From Bacteroidales bacterium (GTDB lineage Bacteria > Bacteroidota > Bacteroidia > Bacteroidales > UBA7960): a stretch of DNA of 5,051 nucleotides. The stretch lies in assembly GCA_007122505.1 (NCBI GenBank), contig SKTQ01000050.1:1-5051 (forward strand), read 5' to 3'. Positions 1-5,051 of the stretch are shown here, piece by piece; positions within the stretch are counted from its first letter, which is position 1, and every line of letters starts with the position of its first letter. The position numbers and the translations under genes were made by a program. The notes beneath the pieces were generated by a model, which saw only the letters and a program-made list of their open reading frames with translations, was not told the origin of the DNA and made no database searches.

Positions 1-180
1 CAACATGGCGGGCTTAACATTACAAGATTCGAAGACAGCCATGACAGATTCATGATAATTGATGACGAGGTATATCATATAGGAGCAAGCCTGAAAGATT
101 TAGGAAAGAAATGGTTTGCATTTTCCAGGCTGGGTTTTGAACCGGAATTCATCTTATCGAAGATTCAGAATGAACCATAG
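1..180 (+). CDS. C-terminal fragment of an ORF6N-type / HKD-like protein (5' end outside window)
   Basis: Frame 1 is open from the first base to a TAG at 178-180, giving 59 residues. The core reads RFEDSHDRFMIIDDEVYHIG followed by ASLKDLGKKWFAFSRL. From memory, this HDRF..YHIGASLKDLGKKWFAF block is typical of the C-terminal part of Bacteroidetes ORF6N-domain proteins and of some phospholipase-D-like proteins. Residues H14, R16 and D21 fit HxRx4D, a variant of the HxKx4D motif with Arg in place of Lys. ORF6N is an N-terminal DNA-binding domain associated with phage and accessory DNA, but it would lie upstream of this window and cannot be checked here. The gene converges on the histidine kinase, with 135 bp between the two stop codons. 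That it is a real gene is fairly sure; the family name is tentative and enzymatic activity is not implied. Confidence 0.65.
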   Translation, partial: QHGGLNITRFEDSHDRFMIIDDEVYHIGASLKDLGKKWFAFSRLGFEPEFILSKIQNEP

Positions 181-284
181 AGGAATTAAAAACCATCCCT
201 AAGCCTCAACCACATGCCGTCTTTGCGTGCAATGAGTGGAAACAGTTACGGAAATATTGAAAAAAATTAAACCTTTGAATGATT

Positions 285-316
285 TTGTCAATCGGGGGTT
301 AAGAGCCTGACAACCC
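285..316 (-). terminator. Weak hairpin between convergent genes
   Basis: TTGTCA (285-290) and TGACAA (308-313) form a 6-bp inverted repeat around a 17-nt loop. An alternative pairing is GGGTT (296-300) with AACCC (312-316), which overlaps the kinase stop codon. Neither is followed by a good T-tract on the minus strand. It could end the kinase transcript or separate the two convergent genes, but the support is thin. Confidence 0.2.
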
Positions 317-1686
317 TACCCTTCAATGATCCATGACACTTCTGCCCTTGTACCCTTTCCCGGTTTTGACACAAGGTTGATTTGTCCTTTATGCAATTCT
401 ATAATCCTTTGTGTGAGGGGCAGGCCAATGCCATGGCCTTCGGTTGTTTTTTTGTTTTTACCGCGATAAAAAGGAATGAAAACCTTTTGGAGATCATCAT
501 CCGAAATACCCACCCCTTCATCCTCAACTGAAGCAATTATTTTTGATGATTCCATTTTTAACTGAACATTGGCGTTTCTGTCATCTGAAAATTTGCAGGC
601 ATTATCCATCAGATTTATAAAAGCAACAGTAAGTAAATAGGCGTTCCCGTTTATTGTGATAAGGCTTTCATCTTCAATATTCTCATCAAAAAGAATATGA
701 ATCCGGTAATCAGGATTATTCTTTATAACCTCATTTCTGGCATCCATCAATAGCTCATCCAGCCTCACATTTTTCATGCTTATTAGTCCGGGTTCATAGG
801 TAGCTTTTGCCAGATCGAGCAAGCCTTTGCTCAAACGTGAAAGTCGTTTGGCATCATCCATTACTTTTTGCAGAGCTTCTTCACAGGCTTCTTTGCTCCG
901 TTTCTGAGAAAGAGCGAGTTCGATTTCTCCCATCACAGCAGCGAGCGGCGTGCGAATTTCATGTGCTACATTGGAAACAAACTCCTTTTGTGCTTCGAAA
1001 GAGTCTTCTAGCCGGTTGAGCATCCGGTTAAAAGCGATGGCAAGCTCGGCGAGTTCGTCCTTTCCGTTGCCTTCATTCAGGCGCAAACCTATGTGAGAAC
1101 CACTTATTTCCTCGGCTTTATCGACCATTTGCGATACCGGCTCAAGTGCCCTCAAAGCAAAATACCTGCCGGCAAAAAATATGATAACAACCGCTGCAAG
1201 CCAGCTGAATAAGAGAATATTCAACAAATTAGAAAGCTTGGTATGACCGTAATCATCGTAGGCTGCCGCTGTAAGAATATAGGGCTGATTGTCAAAATAA
1301 TACAATAAGCCTATGACCTCCCAGCCTTCCTGGGTGAACCTGATCTCACCCCTTTCAATGATCTCTGCGATCATTTCGGGCGTTTCTTTCACAAAATCAA
1401 TGTCTTCGGCATCATGATACAACAAATTAAACCCCGGATCATAAATAGCCACTTCCACTTCATTAATAACTTCGCGATGTTCCAGGTATATGGTTTGCAG
1501 GGTTTCAGGCTCAATTCCCGCCCCCAGTAAAACATTGATCCGCGTTATGGCCTCATTACGGAGCTTGTTGTAAAATTCACTCCTGCGGTCGCTGGCCGCT
1601 GAAACGAACACAAACAGCGCAAAAAGCAACAGAATACCTCCCGAAATGATCGTAAACAGTAAGGTTAATTTGGATTTGATGCTCAT
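316..1686 (-). CDS. Membrane sensor histidine kinase (HAMP-HisKA-HATPase), two-component system
   Basis: This is a complete 456-residue protein of typical length for a classical sensor kinase, which autophosphorylates a histidine and passes the phosphate to a response regulator. A transmembrane segment at about 7-30, an extracytoplasmic sensor region at about 31-150 with no recognised fold, and a second transmembrane segment at about 153-174 come first. A HAMP linker follows at about 175-228. The HisKA motif AHEIRTPL places the phospho-accepting residue at His242. The ATPase domain has all its boxes: N box N358-LMD-N362, G1 DEGVGI (389-394), F box FIPFYRG (403-409) and G2 GHGIGL (417-422). 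No catalytic residue is missing. The ATG at 1686-1684 is supported by the membrane segment that begins just after it. Nine bases upstream ends a relic of a response regulator, so the kinase was the second gene of a regulator-kinase operon and has no intact partner here. The signal sensed cannot be inferred. Confidence 0.95.
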   Translation of the reverse strand: MSIKSKLTLLFTIISGGILLLFALFVFVSAASDRRSEFYNKLRNEAITRINVLLGAGIEPETLQTIYLEHREVINEVEVAIYDPGFNLLYHDAEDIDFVKETPEMIAEIIERGEIRFTQEGWEVIGLLYYFDNQPYILTAAAYDDYGHTKLSNLLNILLFSWLAAVVIIFFAGRYFALRALEPVSQMVDKAEEISGSHIGLRLNEGNGKDELAELAIAFNRMLNRLEDSFEAQKEFVSNVAHEIRTPLAAVMGEIELALSQKRSKEACEEALQKVMDDAKRLSRLSKGLLDLAKATYEPGLISMKNVRLDELLMDARNEVIKNNPDYRIHILFDENIEDESLITINGNAYLLTVAFINLMDNACKFSDDRNANVQLKMESSKIIASVEDEGVGISDDDLQKVFIPFYRGKNKKTTEGHGIGLPLTQRIIELHKGQINLVSKPGKGTRAEVSWIIEG

Positions 1687-1695
1687 TTCTCTGAT

Positions 1696-1797
1696 TTAGA
1701 ATGGTTGGGTTGATAATACAAAACCCATACCCGGCCGGATATTAATAGTATTAGCAAGCCACTGATCATCTTCAATAATAAGGATTTTTATGGCTTA
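1696..1797 (-). pseudogene. Response regulator relic: receiver head joined to DNA-binding tail, start codon lost
   Basis: Between an in-frame TAA (1797-1795) and another TAA (1698-1696), the minus strand reads A, I, then KILIIEDDQWLANTIN, then I, then RPGMGFVLSTQPF. The first block matches the start of CheY-like receiver domains (MKILIIEDD..LA), including the acidic pair that binds Mg2+. The last block resembles the end of OmpR/PhoB-family proteins (..T-I/V-RGxGYxL..), the final hairpin of the winged helix. An intact member is about 220-230 residues, so roughly 190 are missing, including the phospho-accepting Asp, yet the frame is kept. Codon 1 is ATA (1791-1789) where ATG is expected. The junction lies at about 1735-1752. 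The stop sits 9 bp before the kinase ATG, the usual spacing of such operons. Head match, tail match and position together make a relic far likelier than chance, although the tail alone is a short match with an extra Pro. Confidence 0.72.
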
Positions 1798-1813
1798 ATA
1801 AAGTATGGAATAT

Positions 1814-1821
1814 CAAAATTA
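1814..1821 (-). promoter_or_regulatory. Candidate -7 box of the former regulator-kinase operon
   Basis: On the minus strand this reads TAATTTTG, an exact match to the Bacteroidetes -7 consensus TAnnTTTG. It lies about 22 bp upstream of the position where the lost response-regulator start codon stood. No good TTTG appears 19-21 nt further upstream (TTCCGG is found there), so the -33 part is weak. If it is active, the kinase would be transcribed from here with the relic as part of a leader of about 120 nt. Confidence 0.4.
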
Positions 1822-1874
1822 TAAAAATTATCACTGCTGTCCGGAAAAAATGCATGATGGCTCTGAAACGCTTG

Positions 1875-1945
1875 ATTTATATCGTTCCCACGGGACATAA
1901 AAGATTGGGGGGTTGTTTTTTAGAATGTATCGGGAATTTATCAGT
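1875..1945. repeat. Possible dispersed intergenic palindromic repeat unit
   Basis: The stretch contains the short palindrome TCCC-AC-GGGA (1886-1895) within ATATCGTTCCCACGGGACAT. A run of six G and a T-rich segment follow, and then a second GTATCGGGA-like block. From memory, many Bacteroidetes genomes carry intergenic repeats built on ATATCGTCCC-TACGGGAC-like palindromes next to G-rich and T-rich segments, and this resembles one copy. There is no second copy in the window, so the repeat status is inference. The plus strand also has a 35-codon open frame across it (1854-1961), which is probably incidental. Confidence 0.25.
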
Positions 1946-2018
1946 CAGGAGGATATAAAAAGCAACCGGATTACGGCCATCTTCATTTGACATTGATCAG
2001 GTAATGGCCGCCTGGATA

Positions 2019-2045
2019 GAAACCGGATTTTTTTCCGGATCTTTC
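2019..2045 (-). terminator. Candidate terminator hairpin after the barrel gene
   Basis: On the minus strand, about 30 bases after the barrel protein's stop codon, GAAA and CCGGA pair with TCCGG and TTTC. The loop is six A residues and a 3-nt bulge separates the two stem parts. The T-tract afterwards is short (TTTCT), so termination strength is doubtful. Its position downstream of the only gene that needs a terminator here is the main support. Confidence 0.3.
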
Positions 2046-2073
2046 CAAAAATAAAGCAACGTATTGGCTCATC

Positions 2074-2805
2074 TTAAATTTCAACAATCAATCCGAAAGT
2101 TGCAAAGTGCAGCATGGTAAAGTTGTAAACCGAGCTGATGTCGGCTCCCCCCTCTACCATTCTATAGGCCGCCTTTACCTTCAGGCGTTCATGAACAGGT
2201 ATTTTGCCTCCCAGGTAGAGGTCAAAAGCTCTTCCGGGACCACCGGCCAAACCGTCACCTTCAAAAAATGCAGCCCAATTGTTAAAATTGTATTCAGCAT
2301 ATACATTCAGCAAAGGAACAAAGCCAAAATCATCCTTATTATCACTTATATCTGCAGTTTCTAAGCGTATATCAGCATCCCGGATTTTGGCCGTAAAACC
2401 AATACCCAAAAGCCATTTATCAGAGCTGTAAACATCTCTTCTGTATGTCAGTCTGTAACTGTTAAATTTATAGGATGCATCAATATTCTGACCCTTGAGA
2501 AACATTGAATTCTGATACCTGATGTCAAAAGGTGCAGCTCCCTCATAATTTACGCTCAGGGGTGCATACAGCAAAAAGAAATGATTTCTTTCCTTAAAAC
2601 GATAACCAAGTTTAAAGCTATAATAAAAGACAGGGCCCTGAATGTCAAAATCCTTATACAAATCAAACGCAGTTCCCACTTCGTTTGGGATTTGCACCTC
2701 ATTATAACTTTGGGCTACCAACCCGCCAGATATATCCAGGCTAAATTGTCCGTAAGTCTGAACGAGTAGTACCGAAAATATAATTGCGATAAATATCCTC
2801 TTCAT
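2074..2805 (-). CDS. Outer-membrane beta-barrel protein with signal peptide, function unknown
   Basis: The protein has 243 residues. Residues 1-20 (MKRIFIAIIFSVLLVQTYGQ) form a Sec signal peptide with likely cleavage after Gln20. The mature part alternates polar and hydrophobic residues in short strands rich in Tyr and Phe, for example FYYSFKLGYRF (60-70), NHFFLLYAPLSVNY (74-87), NSYRLTYRRDVY (115-126) and KWLLGIGFTAKI (130-141). They are separated by turns, and the protein ends in a strand, LHFATFGLIVEI. This pattern fits a small, perhaps eight-stranded, outer-membrane barrel. The segment EGDGLAGGPGRAFDLYLGGK (182-201) followed by YRMVEGGADISSVYNFT (214-230) seems to be a conserved hallmark of a Bacteroidetes barrel family, but I cannot name a ligand or activity. 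The ATG is set by the signal peptide. It is separated by 255 bp from the collagen-like gene upstream and probably has its own promoter. A transporter, adhesin or lipid-modifying role cannot be told apart here. Confidence 0.88.
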   Translation of the reverse strand: MKRIFIAIIFSVLLVQTYGQFSLDISGGLVAQSYNEVQIPNEVGTAFDLYKDFDIQGPVFYYSFKLGYRFKERNHFFLLYAPLSVNYEGAAPFDIRYQNSMFLKGQNIDASYKFNSYRLTYRRDVYSSDKWLLGIGFTAKIRDADIRLETADISDNKDDFGFVPLLNVYAEYNFNNWAAFFEGDGLAGGPGRAFDLYLGGKIPVHERLKVKAAYRMVEGGADISSVYNFTMLHFATFGLIVEI

Positions 2806-3060
2806 GTGATAAACTATGTTAGGTTAGCTATAAGATGTATAAAGCCTGCTCTTTTCGATTGCGAATAACCTGCTTATTAGTTACAATAAATGTACATCTC
2901 GCAAAAATATTAAAAAACATTCAATATCAGACCTCCTGATCCTACCACTGAATTTCAATTAGCTACAACTCTTGTGTCGCAAAATGGTAATGTCGCGATT
3001 TATATAAGGGTTTTATAAGCTCCTACCCTGTCCAATCAAAGAAGTTGTGCTGAAAGTAGA
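2806..3060. other. Spacer between collagen-like and barrel genes
   Basis: No gene was found in these 255 bp. Besides the candidate -7 box it has TGTCGC twice, 16 bp apart (2975-2980 and 2991-2996), and TCGCAAAA twice (2899-2906 and 2977-2984). There is also a 5-bp inverted repeat, AGGGT/ACCCT (3007-3011 and 3025-3029), lying 30-55 bp after the collagen-like stop codon. That hairpin has no T-tract, so I do not call it a terminator. Confidence 0.4.
2902..2909 (-). promoter_or_regulatory. Candidate -7 box for the barrel gene
   Basis: On the minus strand this reads TATTTTTG, an exact fit to TAnnTTTG, about 97 bp upstream of the barrel protein's ATG. The best -33 candidate is TCTG, 18 nt upstream, which is only a partial match. 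The box sits in an AT-rich stretch where such matches can arise by chance. Confidence 0.35.
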
Positions 3061-3990
3061 CTAATTTGATGGCTGCGCAACGATTACAGTAGTATAGCCC
3101 CATTCATAGTAATTCCAGTTTGCAAAATTGGCTTCAGAAGCACTACCGCACAAGCCGAATTGATAACTGCCGGGCGAAAGATTCCCTCTTGTTGCGCTTA
3201 GCGTAAATGGGATGCGGGTAAATTGCGGTACCCGTAAGTTATAGCTTCCGCCACCTATCGTTGACGGGTTTTCATCGGAGCCGGTGGGCCTGAAGCATAC
3301 CCATAACGCCAGGCCCATTGCACCACCCTCGGCAGTGCTGCCCATAGCCCTTGAGGAGGTTACGTGAACGATTTGTCCGGCGCCAACGTTCACTGTGACG
3401 GTTGGAGCGACAAAGCTTCTGTTATTTGAGAAGCTACCACCATTTGAAGGAACAGGGGGGGCAGATCCCGTTGCAGTTCTCATGTCCACTATGCCCGTTA
3501 AACCCTGGGGCCCTTCCGGCCCCATTGGCCCCGGCGATCCGGGAATACCCTGTGGTCCCTCCGGCCCTTCCGGTCCGGGAATCGGATTTCCGGAAGTTTC
3601 CGCATAGAGTGCATAAGGTACCGACAAAAACTGTGTAGTACCGATGATGGTGTAATTTGAACCGCCCGCGGGGTCAACTTCTGTTCTGAGAAAAAGCGGA
3701 CTGTCAGACCAGTCAATATGCGCAAAAACACCATTCTGGACATCACCGGTGCCAATAACGTAGGTGATTAAGCCATTTTGATTGGAAACAACCTCATGTT
3801 GTTCAACATACAAAATCACACCGGATGGCGTACCCTGTATGATGCTGACCCTTACAGATACGTCAGCATTTGTAACCAGCTCATTGCCGGCATCCCTGAT
3901 CACTGCCTGGTGGCTGATACCCTGGGGCGCCTGTGCCGGTAACCCGAGTGCCAATACCAGTCCACATATAAAAAGTAAGGTTATCTTCAT
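3061..3990 (-). CDS. Secreted collagen-like (Gly-X-Y) protein
   Basis: The protein has 309 residues. A Sec signal peptide covers about 1-20 (h-region LLFICGLVLALGL, likely cleavage near AQA|PQG); Cys9 lies inside the h-region, so this is not a lipobox. Residues 21-131 (QGISHQAVIRD, then IDWSDSPLFLRTEVD and FLSVPYALYAE) match a domain I recall as common at the N-terminus of Bacteroidetes secreted collagen-like and tail-fibre-annotated proteins. Nine uninterrupted Gly-X-Y triplets follow (139-165), and then a C-terminal domain (about 167-309) rich in beta strands with two cysteines, C232 and C281. The order of N-domain, collagen stalk and globular tip resembles trimeric stalked proteins such as C1q-like or BclA-like ones, but the tip fold is inferred. 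It has no T9SS sorting domain, so its route past the outer membrane is unclear. It lies 54 bp after the T9SS cargo gene and is probably co-transcribed with it. The exact role is unknown; surface attachment or a structural part is possible. Confidence 0.9.
   Translation of the reverse strand: MKITLLFICGLVLALGLPAQAPQGISHQAVIRDAGNELVTNADVSVRVSIIQGTPSGVILYVEQHEVVSNQNGLITYVIGTGDVQNGVFAHIDWSDSPLFLRTEVDPAGGSNYTIIGTTQFLSVPYALYAETSGNPIPGPEGPEGPQGIPGSPGPMGPEGPQGLTGIVDMRTATGSAPPVPSNGGSFSNNRSFVAPTVTVNVGAGQIVHVTSSRAMGSTAEGGAMGLALWVCFRPTGSDENPSTIGGGSYNLRVPQFTRIPFTLSATRGNLSPGSYQFGLCGSASEANFANWNYYEWGYTTVIVAQPSN
3496..3576 (-). repeat. Nine Gly-X-Y collagen triplets
   Basis: The codons encode GPE GPE GPQ GIP GSP GPM GPE GPQ GLT without interruption. 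Proline is at X in six of nine triplets, favouring triple-helix formation, and the E and Q at Y could add polar contacts between chains. The DNA is GC-rich with recurring GGCC/TCCGG runs, so copy number could vary by slippage. Confidence 0.9.
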
Positions 3991-4044
3991 AGTCGGTTTG
4001 GTTTGGATGATAAGATTGTGTGATGTAGTTTGACCAAAGGTGAA

Positions 4045-4857
4045 TTATCTTTTGATGATGCGTTCGATGCCGAAGGACTCACCGGATTGCACCCTTACCA
4101 CATACAAACCCGGTTGGTGCCCCTGCAGGCTAAGCTGATAATCGCGTTGTAAGCTGAGATCGTACCGCATAACCACCTCGCCGCGCATACCAATGATTTC
4201 AATGGTTACGGACTGGCCAGGCTTATCTGTATGATTCAGTTCAACCGTAAAATCGCCGGAGGTGGGATTTGGATATACCCTAAACAGGGGTTTTTCAGAT
4301 GGTTCTTCGCCGGGCATGTTCAGCGGTTCCTGGTAGGCTGCGTTCTCCTGTTCGCCGGTCTGCATGGCCACCACAATTGGTTCTTCCACATCGCAGAAAA
4401 CACCCTCCGGCGAAATCCGCGCATGCAGATGGCCGCCATGCTCCACCCTGGTGCCGGGCAACATCCGTATTCTGTACCCCGCAATCAGATCCACGGAGGT
4501 GCCATCCTCCACGACAAAAGTGTCACTGCCCCCTGCAAGGGTAATCGTGTGTGTTGCATCAAAGCACTGGTCTTCGCCCTGGAAAACGTCGGCCGTTGTT
4601 AATTGGCGGGTGAGCGGGACATCCGGTTCTTCATGAAAAAAGAAAACCTGCTGCAAGCCGAACTGGATGTTTCCGGTTTCGGCGGTGAAAAACATAAAGT
4701 CTGTTTGTCCGGTGGAAAAGCTCAGTGAGCCCCCCGGACCGGTTATTTCACCTCCGGCAGCTACAACCCCCTGCTGTGCATGTGCATGGAAAAGCCCCGC
4801 GCAGGCAAGCAAAAGAAAGAAAAAAAGATGTGCTATTTGTGGTATGTTTTGTTTCAT
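4045..4857 (-). CDS. T9SS type A sorting-domain cargo protein
   Basis: The protein has 270 residues. The frame stays open upstream to an ATG at 4938, but I choose the ATG at 4857 because a clear Sec signal peptide starts there (MKQNIPQIAHLFFFLLLACA..HAHAQ, cleavage near Gln28) and the earlier part would bury it. Residues 30-72 (VVAAGGEITGPGGSLSFSTGQ..FGLQQVF) match an N-terminal segment frequent in Bacteroidetes T9SS proteins. Residues 98-155 (CFDATHTITLAGG, then FVVEDGTSVDLIAGYRIRMLPGT and GGHLHARI) match a repetitive beta module often placed just before the sorting domain. About 192-270 is the type A sorting domain: FRVYPNPTSGDFTVEL, a GMRGEVV turn, PGLYVVRV and the basic end RIIKR. Such domains direct passage through the T9SS outer-membrane channel and are cleaved as the cargo is attached or released. 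No enzymatic domain is seen. It is the first gene of a likely pair with the collagen-like gene, behind a good promoter. Confidence 0.92.
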   Translation of the reverse strand: MKQNIPQIAHLFFFLLLACAGLFHAHAQQGVVAAGGEITGPGGSLSFSTGQTDFMFFTAETGNIQFGLQQVFFFHEEPDVPLTRQLTTADVFQGEDQCFDATHTITLAGGSDTFVVEDGTSVDLIAGYRIRMLPGTRVEHGGHLHARISPEGVFCDVEEPIVVAMQTGEQENAAYQEPLNMPGEEPSEKPLFRVYPNPTSGDFTVELNHTDKPGQSVTIEIIGMRGEVVMRYDLSLQRDYQLSLQGHQPGLYVVRVQSGESFGIERIIKR

Positions 4858-4954
4858 AAAAGTTTCTGTAATGATGGGAAAAAGATCAAATTTCTGCAGG
4901 CAACCACTTATGTCTGTATGGTCCGCCATTTCACACAACCAACACCCGATAAAA

Positions 4955-4964
4955 ACCTGCAGGT
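4955..4964. promoter_or_regulatory. 10-bp palindrome in the leader of the T9SS cargo gene
   Basis: ACCTGCAGGT is a perfect palindrome about 15-25 nt downstream of the -7 box, near the predicted transcript start. A related CCTGCAG lies at 4895-4901. It could be an operator site or chance; nothing else in the window repeats it. Confidence 0.25.
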
Positions 4965-4979
4965 GTTATTTGCGCAACA

Positions 4980-5011
4980 CAAATGTATTAAACGATTTTT
5001 TAATATGCAAA
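4980..5011 (-). promoter_or_regulatory. Bacteroidetes-type promoter (TTTG-N20-TAnnTTTG) for the cargo/collagen-like pair
   Basis: On the minus strand TTTG (5011-5008) is followed by exactly 20 nt and then TACATTTG (4987-4980). Both elements and the spacing match the primary sigma factor promoter of Bacteroidetes. Transcription would start a few bases after the -7 box, leaving a leader of about 110-120 nt before the ATG at 4857. This placement also argues for the shorter cargo start, because the ATG at 4938 would have no ribosome site or signal peptide of its own. Confidence 0.7.
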
Positions 5012-5051
5012 CATCGAGATGAATTAATCCATTTTACGATGCATAAATAAC

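Larger units (their letters stand above)
1798..2073. other. Intergenic region between the regulator relic and the barrel gene
   Basis: With the relic, this makes about 390 bp without an intact gene. It holds the candidate -7 box, the possible palindromic repeat, the hairpin near 2030 and a 7-bp inverted repeat, CGGCCAT (1974-1980) with ATGGCCG (2004-2010), around a 23-nt loop. Only very short open frames occur on either strand, and none resembles a known family. No further response-regulator sequence was found here, which fits an internal deletion rather than scattered fragments. Confidence 0.5.

Noticed and set aside
210..242. Partial inverted repeat CCACAT..ATGAGTGG between the convergent genes
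   Set aside because: It needs a bulge, has a long loop and no T-tract, so it does not support a terminator or small RNA.
807..1019. 70-codon plus-strand frame opposite the kinase
   Set aside because: It lies wholly inside the HisKA-coding region on the opposite strand and resembles no known protein.
1983..2072. 29-codon minus-strand frame starting one base after the barrel gene's stop (MSQYVALFLERSGKKSGFYP..)
   Set aside because: The position is suggestive of translational coupling, but it overlaps the candidate terminator hairpin, matches no family I know and is short enough to be chance.
1925..2077. Plus-strand frame starting MYREFISQEDIKSNRITAIF with two stops before a later open stretch
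   Set aside because: It might be a decayed gene, but no family was recognised and the frame is broken at 1988-1990 and 1994-1996. Too weak to call.
3395..3638. Proline-rich plus-strand open frames opposite the collagen-like gene
   Set aside because: They are antisense shadows of the Gly-X-Y codons and adjacent GC-rich sequence, with no start context or recognisable product.
4858..4938. N-terminal extension of the T9SS cargo frame to the ATG at 4938
   Set aside because: The extra 27 residues would precede and mask a clear Sec signal peptide that begins with the ATG at 4857, and this stretch fits better as a 5' leader.
4231..5050. Several plus-strand open frames opposite the T9SS cargo gene and its leader
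   Set aside because: They are mirror frames of a well-supported minus-strand gene; the compositions (Cys-, Pro- and Arg-rich) are typical of antisense translation.

Overview
The window is most likely chromosomal DNA from a member of the Bacteroidetes (Bacteroidota). Four signs agree. One protein ends in a type A sorting domain of the type IX secretion system (T9SS). A second belongs to a secreted collagen-like family common in this phylum. Two exact TAnnTTTG (-7) elements occur upstream of genes, one of them with a TTTG -33 element at the usual 20-nt spacing. Clear Shine-Dalgarno sequences are absent.

Layout, left to right. Bases 1-180 (+) hold the last 59 codons of a gene resembling the C-terminal part of Bacteroidetes ORF6N-type proteins. 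It converges on a complete sensor histidine kinase (1686-316, -). Nine bases upstream of the kinase lies a 31-codon relic of its response regulator (1797-1696, -). The relic keeps the receiver-domain head and the DNA-binding-domain tail, has lost nearly everything between, and has ATA where the start codon should be. An intergenic stretch follows, with a promoter-like -7 box and a possible dispersed palindromic repeat. Next are an outer-membrane beta-barrel protein (2805-2074, -), a 255-bp spacer, a secreted collagen-like protein (3990-3061, -) and a T9SS cargo protein (4857-4045, -). A strong Bacteroidetes-type promoter (4980-5011) precedes the cargo gene.

How the genes fit together. The cargo and collagen-like genes are 54 bp apart on the same strand and probably form one transcript encoding two exported, probably surface-exposed proteins. 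The barrel protein probably has its own promoter. The kinase looks functional but its adjacent partner has been deleted, so it is either an orphan signalling to another regulator or on its way to loss. No mobile element, CRISPR array, tRNA or rRNA was recognised. The most unusual item is the head-to-tail response-regulator relic.
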